Shown: positions 43,519-53,107, counted from the stretch's first letter. The stretch: 64,000 nt of DNA from Halovenus halobia (GCF_051414135.1 NZ_JBLKOA010000001.1:1240001-1304000), one strand, 5' to 3'. The notes: generated by a model from the sequence alone, not told the origin. Numbers and translations are program-made.

Positions 43519-44511
43519 ATGGGCTTTCTTAAGACAGCGCTTCGTGCGGTTCTGTTCGTCGGAGTTGTAGCGATTGGCGTCGCCGCTGGCTGGTTCCTGT
43601 TTCTGTGGTACCCGAGTTCGGGTCGGGAACTGCTCGGCATGCTGTTGCTCGTCCTCGCGATTCCGGCGGTCGTCCGAGTCGGTGCGTCGGTTGCCGGGTC
43701 AGTCGTCCCCGGATACAACGTCGCAGAGGTTGGCGTTACGGGTGCAATTTCGCGCAACAGCGGCGGCGGCATTGGCTCGGCACCGACAGGAGCCAACGCT
43801 GACCGAATTGTCGACCAGATCGAGCGCGCAGACGCCGACAGCAGTGTCGACGCTCTGGTCGTTCGGCTGAACACACCCGGCGGCGAAATCGTCCCCAGCG
43901 AAGATATCAAACTCGCTGCCGAGGAGTTCGACGGGCCAACAATTGCGTACACAACAGACACCTGTGCAAGTGGCGGCTACGAGATTGCAAGTGGCTGTGA
44001 CGAAATCTGGGCACGCGATGGGAGTATCGTTGGCTCGATTGGCGTCATCGGCTCACGGGTCACCGCCGCCGAACTGGCCGACCGACTCGGCATCCAGTAC
44101 GAACAGTTGACTGCCGGCGAGTACAAAGACGCCGGGACGCCGCTGAAGGAACTCGAAGACGACGAACGAGAGTATCTGCAGGGACTGATCGACGACTACT
44201 ACGAGCAGTTCGTCTCGAACGTTGCCGAGCGCCGCGAGATGGACGAAGCGACAATCGAGGAGACAGAGGCTCGCGTCTATATCGGGACGAAAGCCCACGA
44301 AGAGGGGCTTGTCGACGAACTTGGAACGAAAGACGACGTGCTTGACGCGCTCGAAGACCGGCTGAACGCGCCGGTCACCGTCCGCGAGTTCGAGCCACAG
44401 TATCCGCTCGCACAGCGGGTCCAGTTGGGTTCCCAGCGGTTCGCCTTTGCCTTCGGCGCGGGCATCGCCAGCATCTTTTCGGCCGAGGGCGACCAGTTCA
44501 AATTCCGATAA
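43519..44511 (+). CDS. sppA: signal peptide peptidase SppA-type serine protease
   Basis: A 330-residue membrane-anchored S49 protease. Two N-terminal helices (about 8-30 and 38-58), then the peptidase domain: RLNTPGG (116-122), nucleophile S151 in DTCASGGYEIA, and general-base K203 in AGEYKDAGTP. This is the archaeal single-repeat type. It cleaves remnant signal peptides or membrane proteins. Start MGFLKTALRAV at 43519 is preferred because upstream codons are basic and lack the helix. Confidence 0.9.
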   Translation: MGFLKTALRAVLFVGVVAIGVAAGWFLFLWYPSSGRELLGMLLLVLAIPAVVRVGASVAGSVVPGYNVAEVGVTGAISRNSGGGIGSAPTGANADRIVDQIERADADSSVDALVVRLNTPGGEIVPSEDIKLAAEEFDGPTIAYTTDTCASGGYEIASGCDEIWARDGSIVGSIGVIGSRVTAAELADRLGIQYEQLTAGEYKDAGTPLKELEDDEREYLQGLIDDYYEQFVSNVAERREMDEATIEETEARVYIGTKAHEEGLVDELGTKDDVLDALEDRLNAPVTVREFEPQYPLAQRVQLGSQRFAFAFGAGIASIFSAEGDQFKFR

Positions 44512-44592
44512 GGCGGCGAGCAATTCTCGCCTGCGAAAATGCGAGGGTGCGTTATATGTATGTCCGGCGGGAACAGAGTGACAACGTCATTC

Positions 44593-45195
44593 ATGAGTTT
44601 GATGATCGATATTCGGAAGCTGGGGTTGTTCAACAAGATGGCCAAGCAGGGCGGCAACACGGTTGCAGACCATCTCAGCCAGATGACCGGGATGGAAACG
44701 GAGATGGAGATTACGAAAATCAACTTCATCGATATCCCCGACATTCAGGCTCACGTCGGTGACGAGAAACAGATTGGCATCAGCATCGAGATGACTGAAC
44801 GTCCCTACGGTCATATTCTATTCCTGTTCAACGCCGAAGACGCGAAGAAACTCGCCCACGGGATGATGGGCGACATGGGCGACGGCGGCGAGGCGACCGA
44901 CGGCTTCACTGATATGGAGCGGTCGGCCATTCAGGAGATTGGCAACATCATGACCTCCGGCTTTATCGATGGCTGGGCAAACGTCCTGAACACGACAATC
45001 GATATGTCGACGCCGACGTTTACCTACGGCCCCGGCAGTGGGATGGTCAACGAACTCGTTGGCAACCGAGACGACGAGATGGCACTGATGTTCGACTCGC
45101 GAGTCCACGCACTCGAATCCGATATCAACGTCAAAGTCTACACCTTCCCTGAACTCGACGAACTCGTGAGCCTGATGCAAGAAATCGAAGTGTAA
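44593..45195 (+). CDS. cheC: CheC-type chemotaxis phosphatase
   Basis: A 200-residue CheC/CheX/FliY-fold protein that would remove phosphate from CheY-P. The second active motif is intact (MERSAIQEIGNIM, about 116-128). In the first, KQGGN (18-22), the catalytic-position glutamate appears to be glutamine 19. The START of MSLMIDIRKLGLFNKMA is chosen as the conserved N terminus; an ATG 11 codons earlier is possible. No other che or archaellum gene is in the window, so it is an orphan locus. Confidence 0.85.
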   Translation: MSLMIDIRKLGLFNKMAKQGGNTVADHLSQMTGMETEMEITKINFIDIPDIQAHVGDEKQIGISIEMTERPYGHILFLFNAEDAKKLAHGMMGDMGDGGEATDGFTDMERSAIQEIGNIMTSGFIDGWANVLNTTIDMSTPTFTYGPGSGMVNELVGNRDDEMALMFDSRVHALESDINVKVYTFPELDELVSLMQEIEV

Positions 45196-45255
45196 GCGAC
45201 GTCCCAAACCTTGTAGGTCTGCCATTTATACCGGTTGATCCCGTAGTCATTTTGC

Positions 45256-46410
45256 ATGGATTTGTTAGAAGAGAGTATTGTCCCCGAGCACGCACGAGCG
45301 GTTAAACAGGAAGCGCGTGAGTTTGCCGAGGAACATATCGAGCCAAACGCAGCGGAGTACTTCGAGAGCGGCGACTACCCCGAAGAAATCATCCAGAAAG
45401 GCGAGGAAGCCGGACTGGTCGGACAGGGAATTAGCGAGGAATACGGTGGCCGTGGCTTTTCGCTCGCCGAGACGCTGGCGCTTGCCGAGGAGTTCTACAG
45501 GGCCGACGCAGGGATTGGACTATCACTGCAACTGCCCGACTTCGGCACCGACCTCGTGGAGATGTACGGCACCGAAGAACAGAAAGAGAGCTATCTCCGC
45601 CCGATTGCCGAAAACGAGATGCGCTCCGGACTCGGCGTCTCCGAACCCGATACCGGCAGCGACATGGCCGGGATGCAGACTGCCGCCGAGAAAGACGGCG
45701 ACGAGTGGGTGCTGAACGGTGAGAAATACTGGGTCGGCAACGGTGTCGAGGGAGACTGGCTGACTATCTACGCCCGAACTGGAGACGACGAAGACAACCG
45801 CTACGGCAACTTTTCGCTGTTTATTGTCCCGACGGACGCGCCTGGCTATCACGCCGAGCACATCCCCGAGAAGATGTGTTACCGCGCCTCGAAGCAGGCC
45901 CACATCACCCTGGATAACTGCCGCATCCCCGAGGACCACATCATCGGCGAGGAAGGCCAGGGATTCTATATGATTGCTGATTTCTTCAACAAGGGTCGGG
46001 CAGTCGTTGCCGGCCACGGCCTCGGTCTCGCTGCTGCGGCCATCGAGGAAGCCTCCTCGTTCGTTCACGACCGCGAGGCATTCGGCCGGACCATCGACGA
46101 GTTCCAGTCTGTCCAACACGACCTCGCAGACATGCGTATGGAGTTCGAGTCTGCCCGTGCGCTGTCGTGGCGGGCCGTCGAGAAGGTCGAAAACCACGAC
46201 AACGCCGGCTACTGGGCCGCACTCTCGAAGGCGACAGCCACCGAGGCTGCCACCGAGTGCGCCGAGCGAGGTATGCAACTGTACGGCGGCCGCTCCGTGC
46301 TCGAAGAAAACCGCATCTCCCGTGTCTACCGTGACGTCCGTGTCCCGGTCATCTACGAGGGCGCAAACCCTATCCAGCGCAATCTGATCTACAGCCAGGC
46401 GCCGCGATAA
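45256..46410 (+). CDS. acyl-CoA dehydrogenase
   Basis: A 384-residue FAD acyl-CoA dehydrogenase of normal length. Marks: GLGVSEPDTGSDMAGMQT (about 123-140) for FAD, WVLNGEKYWVGNG, RAVVAGHGLGLAAAAIEEA, and the C-terminal VIYEGANPIQRN with the glutamate at the catalytic-base position. Electrons would go to ETF and the menaquinone pool. A TATA-like ATTTATA lies about 30 nt upstream of the ATG. Confidence 0.92.
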   Translation: MDLLEESIVPEHARAVKQEAREFAEEHIEPNAAEYFESGDYPEEIIQKGEEAGLVGQGISEEYGGRGFSLAETLALAEEFYRADAGIGLSLQLPDFGTDLVEMYGTEEQKESYLRPIAENEMRSGLGVSEPDTGSDMAGMQTAAEKDGDEWVLNGEKYWVGNGVEGDWLTIYARTGDDEDNRYGNFSLFIVPTDAPGYHAEHIPEKMCYRASKQAHITLDNCRIPEDHIIGEEGQGFYMIADFFNKGRAVVAGHGLGLAAAAIEEASSFVHDREAFGRTIDEFQSVQHDLADMRMEFESARALSWRAVEKVENHDNAGYWAALSKATATEAATECAERGMQLYGGRSVLEENRISRVYRDVRVPVIYEGANPIQRNLIYSQAPR

Positions 46411-46649
46411 CATCTGTTTTCTTATACGTCGGCTCTCGGCGATTCCCGCCTCACCACCCAGTTCCGATTCTTCCTGAACGATTGTGTACATTAGCACCTG
46501 TTTTCTTTCACTCTGCAACTGATGGTGGGGGTATTTCGCTGTTTATTTGTGGTGATTAACCATGTTGAATGTTATTTTGTAGCAAGGCTTTAGTCACGAG
46601 GCCGATACAGTCTATATATGCTGTGTACATGGATTGAGAGGTGGTCTCT

Positions 46650-48539
46650 ATGACCGAGACGTTGATGTGGCGGATTGCGGGGGGGTCGGGTGACGGCATC
46701 GACTCGACAAGCCAGAACTTCGCCAAGGCGTTGATGCGCTCGGGACTGCACATCTTCACGCACCGTCATTATCCGTCCCGGATTCGCGGCGGCCACACCT
46801 ACGTCGAGGTGCGGGCGGGTGAACAGCGGGTGCGCTCCCGGGGCGACGGCTTCAACTTCCTGCTCTCGCTTGGCGACAGCTTCGCGCGCAACCCAAGTGA
46901 GGACGCCTACTACGGCAAAGAGGAACTGAAGCCGCTGACCGAGCATCTCGACGACCTCAACGAGGGGGGTGTCATCGTCTACGATACCGGGCTCATCGAC
47001 GAGGACGACGTCGCCGAGATTGGACTCGAGGAGCGCGCCGAGGAAAACGACTGGCACGTCTACCCGATTGACCTGCGGGCACTCGCCCGTGAACACGGCC
47101 GCGAGGTGATGCGAAACACCGCTGGCATCGGTATCACGGCGGCGCTGCTGGATATGGACACGAGCTACTTCGAGGAGCTCATCACCGAGGCGATGACCGG
47201 GGAGACGCGCGACCAGAATCTCGATATTCTCGACCGCGCCTACGAGCGGGGCCGGGAGTTCGACATCACCCACGACCTGCGAGCACCCTCGGGCGAACAC
47301 GACAGCGAGATGGCGATGCTCAGCGGCTCGAACGCCATCGCTTACGGCGCACTCGACGAAGGTTGTCGGTTCATCGCCGGCTATCCGATGACTCCGTGGA
47401 CGGACGTGTTCACGATTATGTCCCAGAACCTGCCGCATTTCGGCGGCATTTCTGAACAGGTCGAAGACGAGATTGCGGCCGCATCGCTCGCGCTGGGTGC
47501 CTCACACGCTGGTGCGAAGGCCATGTCTGGCTCGTCTGGTGGCGGGTTTGCGCTGATGAGCGAACCGCTTGGGCTGGCCGAGATGACAGAAACGCCGGTG
47601 GTCCTCGTCGAGGCAATGCGGGCCGGCCCGTCGACAGGTATGCCGACCAAACCCGAGCAGGCCGACCTCGAACACGTGCTCTACACGAGTCAGGGCGACT
47701 CCTGTCGGGTCGTGTTCGCGCCGGCAAACGTCCGGGAAGCCTACGACCAGACGCGCAAGGCCTTCGAGATGGCCTACGGCTACAACCTCCCGGCAATTGT
47801 GGTCTACGACCAGAAGATTCAGGGTGAACTCCGGACTGTGCCCACTGACTTTTTCGACCGCGAGGCCACGGCCGGAATGGACGGCGTACTCAGCGAGGAC
47901 GAACTCGCCGACGCAGCCCACGACGCCGCCGGGAAGTTCCAGCGCTATCGCCACGACGTCGAAGATGGCTCGAATCCGCGGTCGATCCCGGGCCAGAAAG
48001 GCGGTCGCCATCTTGTGACCGGCAACGAGTCGATGGAGGTCGGACATATCTCCGAGTCACCGGACAACCGCGTGGCACAGATGGACCGCCGGATGCGCAA
48101 ACTCAGTTCGATTCGGGAGGACCTCGACGAGATGGATTCGTCCCACCAGACCTACCACGGCCCTGCAGACGCAGACCGAGCGATCCTCGTCTGGGGGAGC
48201 CAGCAGGACACGGTCTTCGAGGCTGTCGACCGACTCAACGCCCGCGGCGAGTCGGTGAAAGCACTTGGCGTGAGCGACCTGATGCCCTACCCGAAGACTG
48301 AGGTGACGGCCTTCCTCGAAAGCGTCGAGGAGTGTCTGGTGGTCGAGATGAACGCTACCGCACAGTTCCGCGGGCTGACACAGAAGGAACTCGGCCGGTT
48401 CGGGCCGAAACTGACCAGCCTGCTGAAATACGACGGCGAACCGTTCGAGCCCCACGAAATCGTGAGCGGGTTCGAGGAGATGAACAGCGGTACCCAGCCG
48501 GAGGGGAACATGCGACTCGAACCGGCAACTGGTGATTGA
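46650..48539 (+). CDS. korA: 2-oxoacid:ferredoxin oxidoreductase, alpha subunit (gamma-alpha fusion)
   Basis: A 629-residue subunit of the CoA-dependent 2-oxoacid:ferredoxin oxidoreductase. The N-terminal gamma-like domain (about 1-190) opens with MWRIAGGSGDGIDSTSQ; the alpha (pyrimidine-binding) domain follows, with GYPMTPWTD and SGSSGGGFALM. Haloarchaea use these enzymes in place of NAD-linked 2-oxoacid dehydrogenases. The ATG at 46650 is preceded by GAGGTGG at 46638-46644 and a TATATATG box at 46613-46620. korB follows 1 nt later. Confidence 0.93.
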   Translation: MTETLMWRIAGGSGDGIDSTSQNFAKALMRSGLHIFTHRHYPSRIRGGHTYVEVRAGEQRVRSRGDGFNFLLSLGDSFARNPSEDAYYGKEELKPLTEHLDDLNEGGVIVYDTGLIDEDDVAEIGLEERAEENDWHVYPIDLRALAREHGREVMRNTAGIGITAALLDMDTSYFEELITEAMTGETRDQNLDILDRAYERGREFDITHDLRAPSGEHDSEMAMLSGSNAIAYGALDEGCRFIAGYPMTPWTDVFTIMSQNLPHFGGISEQVEDEIAAASLALGASHAGAKAMSGSSGGGFALMSEPLGLAEMTETPVVLVEAMRAGPSTGMPTKPEQADLEHVLYTSQGDSCRVVFAPANVREAYDQTRKAFEMAYGYNLPAIVVYDQKIQGELRTVPTDFFDREATAGMDGVLSEDELADAAHDAAGKFQRYRHDVEDGSNPRSIPGQKGGRHLVTGNESMEVGHISESPDNRVAQMDRRMRKLSSIREDLDEMDSSHQTYHGPADADRAILVWGSQQDTVFEAVDRLNARGESVKALGVSDLMPYPKTEVTAFLESVEECLVVEMNATAQFRGLTQKELGRFGPKLTSLLKYDGEPFEPHEIVSGFEEMNSGTQPEGNMRLEPATGD

Positions 48540-48540
48540 G

Positions 48541-49479
48541 ATGTCAGCATTCACAGCCATCGACACGGAAGAACAGGCAGAGAAAGAGGACTTCACGCCC
48601 GCAGTCGAGCCACAACCGACGTGGTGCCCGGGTTGCGGTGACTTCGCCGTCCTGAAGGCGCTGAAGGGGGCGATGCCGGAAGTTGGCCGCACTCCGGAGG
48701 AGACGCTGCTCGTGACTGGAATCGGTTGCTCGGGCAAACTCTCCAGCTACTTCGAGAGCTACGGCTATCACGCCATTCACGGGCGGTCGCTGCCGGTCGC
48801 ACGGGCGGCAAAACTCACCAATCCCGGTCTCGAAGTCGTCGCAGCAGGCGGTGATGGTGACGGCTACGGCATCGGTGGGAACCACTTCATGCACACTGCC
48901 CGCGAGAACCACGATATGACCTACATCGTCTTCAACAACGAAATCTTCGGGCTGACGAAGGGGCAAACCTCACCGACGAGTCCGAAAGGCCACAAATCGA
49001 AAACGCAGCCAAGTGGCAGCGCAAAGGACCCGGTCCGACCGCTGACGCTCTCGCTGGCCTCTGGTGCTTCCTTCATCGCCCGAACGGCGGCGACGAACCC
49101 ACGACAGGCCCAAGAGATTCTCGTCGAGGCAATCGAACACGACGGCTTTGCCCACATCGATTTCCTCACCCAGTGTCCAACCTGGAACAAGGACGCCAAG
49201 GAGTACGTCCCCTACACCGACATCCAGCAGGACGACGAGTTCGACTTCGACGTGACTGACCGGCGGGAAGCCGCCGACATGATGTACGAAGCCGAAAACC
49301 GCCTCTACGAGGGCGAGGTGCTGACCGGCCGGTTCTACCGTGACGACAACCGGCTCTCCTACGGTGAGGAGAAACGCAAAACCGGCGAGATGCCCGCCGA
49401 ACCGCTGGCTGAGCGGTACTTCGACGACGACGCCGCGTGGGACCGGTCGGCCGACGAACTGCTGGGTCGACACACCTGA
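48541..49479 (+). CDS. korB: 2-oxoacid:ferredoxin oxidoreductase, beta subunit
   Basis: A 312-residue thiamine-diphosphate-binding subunit. CPGCGDF (about 32-38) and GIGCSGK (about 64-70) give the conserved cysteines. The ThDP/Mg motif is GDGDGYGIGGNHF (about 103-115) with NNEIFGLTKGQ after it. Together with KorA it oxidises 2-oxoglutarate, pyruvate or branched 2-oxoacids to acyl-CoA and reduces ferredoxin. No separate ferredoxin gene is adjacent. A 7-T run at 49528-49534 follows. Confidence 0.93.
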   Translation: MSAFTAIDTEEQAEKEDFTPAVEPQPTWCPGCGDFAVLKALKGAMPEVGRTPEETLLVTGIGCSGKLSSYFESYGYHAIHGRSLPVARAAKLTNPGLEVVAAGGDGDGYGIGGNHFMHTARENHDMTYIVFNNEIFGLTKGQTSPTSPKGHKSKTQPSGSAKDPVRPLTLSLASGASFIARTAATNPRQAQEILVEAIEHDGFAHIDFLTQCPTWNKDAKEYVPYTDIQQDDEFDFDVTDRREAADMMYEAENRLYEGEVLTGRFYRDDNRLSYGEEKRKTGEMPAEPLAERYFDDDAAWDRSADELLGRHT

Positions 49480-49555
49480 GCGCCACAGTTTGTCCGGGTG
49501 AATTTCGCTTTACGGATTCGGAAGATATTTTTTTGGTGGTGGTAAAGAGTAGTAC

Positions 49556-49984
49556 ATGAGTGCAGAGGCTACGGAACAACGTATTCTGTCGGTTCTGGAG
49601 GAAGACGCCCAGGCATCGTACGCGGAGATTGCCGAGCGGGCGGATGTCTCGAAGCCGACCGTTCGCAAGTACATCCAGAAACTCGAAGAGGAGGGCGTGA
49701 TTGTCGGGTACTCTGCCGATGTCGACCCAAAGAAACTCTCTGGGCAGTCGATTGCCATCGTCGGTGTCGACGTCGAGAGCGAGCAGTACGTCGAGGTAAC
49801 GCGACAGCTCAAGGAGCTCACCGCCATCGAATCGCTGTACACCTCGAGTGGCGACCACACGCTGATGGCCGAGATTCGCGCCTCCGACGGGGACGCACTC
49901 GGCGAAATTATCAACGACGAAATCATGGAACTCGACGGCGTCAGCGCGGCTCATCCGTCGTTCTTGCAGGAACGACTCAAGTAA
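49556..49984 (+). CDS. Lrp/AsnC-family transcriptional regulator
   Basis: A 142-residue regulator: winged helix-turn-helix (about 5-55, ASYAEIAERADVSKPTVRKYI) and an RAM ligand-binding domain (about 65-140) with ESLYTSSGDHTLMAEI. The ATATTTTTTT tract about 27 nt upstream may be both its TATA box and the korB terminator. As the next gene after korAB it may respond to amino or keto acids and control them, by inference from position. Confidence 0.9.
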   Translation: MSAEATEQRILSVLEEDAQASYAEIAERADVSKPTVRKYIQKLEEEGVIVGYSADVDPKKLSGQSIAIVGVDVESEQYVEVTRQLKELTAIESLYTSSGDHTLMAEIRASDGDALGEIINDEIMELDGVSAAHPSFLQERLK

Positions 49985-50029
49985 CGACGGACCGCTGGAT
50001 GTTTTAGTCGGTCGGCCACAACTGCTAGT

Positions 50030-51547
50030 ATGACACAGCGGCTGCTTCTGGGCGACGGCTCGCTTCTGGAAACTGTTGCCCAATCAGTCTCCGAGCAGCC
50101 AGGCACATTGCAGGTGGGCACGGACGACGTTGCGCTCGCAGACTCGCTGCAGCAGCGCGGCGTCTCAGTCGCCGAGTTCGACCGAATCGAGCGCGACGAA
50201 CTCACTCGGCTCGACCGGCCCGATATCGTCGGCGTCTTCTTCGAGGACCGAGCACGAAACGTTCAGGTCTCTGAGGCTATCGGGGCTGTCTTTCCTGAGG
50301 CCTATCTGGTCAGTTACACCGGCTGGTCAGCCGCGGCTGGAGACGAACGCGACCAGATTCGCTCGCTCGCAGACCGCGTCGTCGACCCCCGTGAAGGCGT
50401 TGCTGAACACGTTTCCGCCCGGGTTGGTGGCCGTGGCCAGCGAATGCGACAGCTTCAGCGTATTCTCCGTGACATCGAGCATCTGGCGGTCGTGACACAC
50501 GACAACCCTGACCCAGACGCACTTGCCAGCGCGCTGGCACTCGGGCGAATCGCTCGCGCCGCTGGCTGTACGGTCGACGTCTGCTATTACGGAGAGATTA
50601 CTCATCAGGAAAACCGCGCGTTTGTCAACGTGCTGGAGATGGACCTTCGCAATCTCGACTCTGACGATGACCTCGCGGAGTTTGACGGAATTGCCCTGGT
50701 TGACCACTCACGGCCGAGTGTTAACGACCAACTTCCCGCCGACGTGGCTGTCGATATCGTCATCGACCACCACCCGCCGCGGTCACCAGTCGACGCACAG
50801 TTTGTCGACCTTCGGAGCAGCGTCGGCGCAACCAGTACGCTCCTCGTTGATTATCTCGACCGGTTCAACATCCCCTTCGACGCCGGAACTGCCACGGCCC
50901 TGCTGTTCGGCATCCACATCGATACGGACGGATTCTCGCGAGAAGTTGCACAGGAGGATTTCGCCGCGGCGGCACGACTCGTCCCTGAGGTCGATTTCGG
51001 GATGCTCGACCGGATCGAGTCGCCGAGCATCAGCCCCCGGACCTTCGAGACGATTGCCGACGCGATCAGCAACCGCCGGGTCGAAGGGCCGGTGCTGATG
51101 ACCTGTGTTGGTGAGCTTGCTGAACGCGACGCGCTGGCACAGGCCGCCGACAGACTCCTGAACATGGAAGCCGTCACGACGGTCCTGGTCTACGGGATCA
51201 AAGACGGGACGATATTCGTCTCGGCACGAGCCCGCGGCACGGATATCGACCTCGGTGAGGCGTTGCGGGACGCGTTCGGACAGATCGGCAGCGCAGGTGG
51301 CCACGTCGATATGGCTGGCGCACAGCTCGAACTCGGCGTGCTCGGCGATGTCGAGCAGAGCGATTCCCTCGTGAAAATCGTCGAAGAGATGGTTACTGCA
51401 CGATTTCTGGATGTCATCAACGCCGAGATGAGCTCTGTCGCGGAGAGTCCCTACGCGACTGAATCCGAAATCGACGCGGAGTATCTGGGCGCAGACCCCG
51501 AGGTGAGCGACGAGCAGTCCTCGACAGATAGCACCGAGGAGTCGTAG
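50030..51547 (+). CDS. DHH/DHHA1 phosphoesterase with N-terminal TrkA-N-like domain
   Basis: A 505-residue protein. Residues 1-135 form a nucleotide-binding-like alpha/beta domain similar to RCK-N. A DHH domain follows with THDNPDPDA (156-164), VDHS (224-227) and DHH (246-248), then DHHA1 with GGHVDMAG (423-430). The acidic tail is disordered. DHH-DHHA1 proteins hydrolyse c-di-AMP, pApA or nano-RNA using Mn2+. Haloarchaea make c-di-AMP, so a cyclic-dinucleotide role is a reasonable guess. A CBS-domain gene follows 46 nt downstream. Confidence 0.85.
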   Translation: MTQRLLLGDGSLLETVAQSVSEQPGTLQVGTDDVALADSLQQRGVSVAEFDRIERDELTRLDRPDIVGVFFEDRARNVQVSEAIGAVFPEAYLVSYTGWSAAAGDERDQIRSLADRVVDPREGVAEHVSARVGGRGQRMRQLQRILRDIEHLAVVTHDNPDPDALASALALGRIARAAGCTVDVCYYGEITHQENRAFVNVLEMDLRNLDSDDDLAEFDGIALVDHSRPSVNDQLPADVAVDIVIDHHPPRSPVDAQFVDLRSSVGATSTLLVDYLDRFNIPFDAGTATALLFGIHIDTDGFSREVAQEDFAAAARLVPEVDFGMLDRIESPSISPRTFETIADAISNRRVEGPVLMTCVGELAERDALAQAADRLLNMEAVTTVLVYGIKDGTIFVSARARGTDIDLGEALRDAFGQIGSAGGHVDMAGAQLELGVLGDVEQSDSLVKIVEEMVTARFLDVINAEMSSVAESPYATESEIDAEYLGADPEVSDEQSSTDSTEES

Positions 51548-51593
51548 CTGACAGACGAGAGGCTTTTCGGCCCCCCGCCCCTCAGGGAGGGTA

Positions 51594-52385
51594 ATGGCAG
51601 ACCAAGAGAAACCGACCGTCCGAGATTATATGACGCAGGACGTTGCGACGGTCGCGCCCGAAGATACGGTCCGTGACGTGGCGGAACGGATCGCACAGAG
51701 CGACAACCACAGCGGGTACCCGGTCTGTGATGGCCGTCACGTTGAGGGGTTCATCAGCGCACGTGACCTACTGCTCGAAGACGAGAGCGAGCCAATTTTC
51801 AAAGTTATGTCGACGGACCTGCTCGTTGCCCACCCTGATATGAAACTCAACGACGCCGCCCGGGTGATCCTCCGCTCTGGGATTCGTCGTCTCCCTGTCG
51901 TCGACGACGCCGGGAATCTCGTCGGCATCATCTCCAACTCCGACGTGATCCGCAGCCAGATCGAACGTGCAACGCCCGACAAGGTGAACAAACTCGTCAA
52001 GACGCTGGAAAATATCCACGATATCGACGCCACCGAAAGTCGCCGTAACGTCGTTATCTCGGAACTCACACCCACTCAGGGAAAGGTCTACGCCGACGAA
52101 CTCGAAGGCCGTCGGTACGAACTCCAGCGAGGGCTTGCCGAGCCGCTGGTCATCATCGACACGCCCACGGAACTGTTGCTCGCCGACGGCCACCACCGCG
52201 TGAAGGCCGCCAGCCAACTCGGTATCGACGAGATGGACGCCTACGTCATCGAAATTGAAGCCCCGGTCGAACTCGGGATGGCCGAAACCGCCCGGAAAGA
52301 GAACCTCGAAACTGTTGACGATATCGACGCCGTCGACTACGCCCACCACCCACTTGTCGAGCGCACGCAGCGGCTACAGGAGTAA
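51594..52385 (+). CDS. CBS-pair protein with ParB/serine-kinase-like domain
   Basis: A 263-residue protein: two CBS motifs (about 8-62 and 68-125) that bind adenosyl nucleotides, followed by a ParB-like domain with ELTPTQGKVYADEL (157-170) and ADGHHRVKAA (197-206). The same DGHHR signature occurs in the free-serine kinase SerK of Thermococcus and in the SbnI family, so phosphorylation of a small molecule such as serine is possible. DNA partition is less likely as no ParA is nearby. Confidence 0.82.
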   Translation: MADQEKPTVRDYMTQDVATVAPEDTVRDVAERIAQSDNHSGYPVCDGRHVEGFISARDLLLEDESEPIFKVMSTDLLVAHPDMKLNDAARVILRSGIRRLPVVDDAGNLVGIISNSDVIRSQIERATPDKVNKLVKTLENIHDIDATESRRNVVISELTPTQGKVYADELEGRRYELQRGLAEPLVIIDTPTELLLADGHHRVKAASQLGIDEMDAYVIEIEAPVELGMAETARKENLETVDDIDAVDYAHHPLVERTQRLQE

Positions 52386-52564
52386 GCGTTCGTTACTTTC
52401 CTTTCAGCGTACGAGTGTCCCACCAGTCACTCTCCAAAACTCACCATCTGGGCCGAGTGCTCCGCAACCAGTTGCTCGATGTCGAGCGGGCCAACTGCTG
52501 GCTGATATCCACGGCGGACTGGAAGCTAACACATATATCTGACAACCGTGCATGGCTACGGTAT

Positions 52565-52882
52565 ATGCAATTCTGTGACGAGTGCGGTTCGATGATGCAC
52601 ACGGAGGAAGACACGTGGGTCTGTCGCTCCTGTGAGAACGAGGAGCAACGGGACTCACAAGCGGAAGCGGCGATGGCAATTCAGGATGGACAGCAGGACG
52701 AGGGGGCACCCGATGTGGCCGACGCGACACAGGACGCCGCCGAGACGATGGAGGTGTCCTGTCCGGCCGAGAACTGCAACAGCGACCGGGCCTCCTCCGA
52801 GATGCTGCCAAAGCCGGGCGGCTCCTACGAGGTTCGGCTGTTCACCTGCGTCGAGTGCGGCCACAAGTGGCGCGAATCCTGA
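52565..52882 (+). CDS. transcription factor S-like RNA polymerase protein lacking the acidic cleavage loop
   Basis: A 105-residue protein with two zinc ribbons as in TFS/RPB9/TFIIS: N-terminal CDEC and CRSC (about 4-25), C-terminal CPAENC and CVEC (about 69-100). Authentic TFS has an RSADE-type loop between the last two knuckles whose Asp-Glu drives transcript cleavage; here the loop reads MLPKPGGSYEVRLF. It may bind polymerase without cleaving. Start MQFCDECGSMM at 52565 is clear. Confidence 0.85.
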   Translation: MQFCDECGSMMHTEEDTWVCRSCENEEQRDSQAEAAMAIQDGQQDEGAPDVADATQDAAETMEVSCPAENCNSDRASSEMLPKPGGSYEVRLFTCVECGHKWRES

Positions 52883-53078
52883 CGCCGCATCTCGCGACCC
52901 CTTCCTCGTGGCCTCGTCTGTTGTCTCCCCCCAATTGACACACCGTTCGTGGATTCCACAGCCGACTAATAACCCTTGGACAACCGAGTAATAATAGGTT
53001 ACAAATACTGTGCTCTGTACCGGAACGTCGTGAATTCGTGTTTTGCAGGGATGACCGATCAGAGGGCGACCAGCACCC

Positions 53079-53084
53079 TTATAC
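53079..53084 (+). promoter_or_regulatory. TATA box of the small zinc protein gene
   Basis: TTATAC within CCTTATACATA, centred about 26 nt before the ATG at 53108, consistent with a leaderless start. Confidence 0.55.
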
Positions 53085-53107
53085 ATATTCGCATTGTAAA
53101 GTATTGA

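Noticed and set aside
51594..52385. Reading the CBS/ParB-like gene as a chromosome partition protein
   Set aside because: No ParA gene, no helix-turn-helix DNA-binding part and the wrong domain context; the small-molecule kinase comparison fits better.
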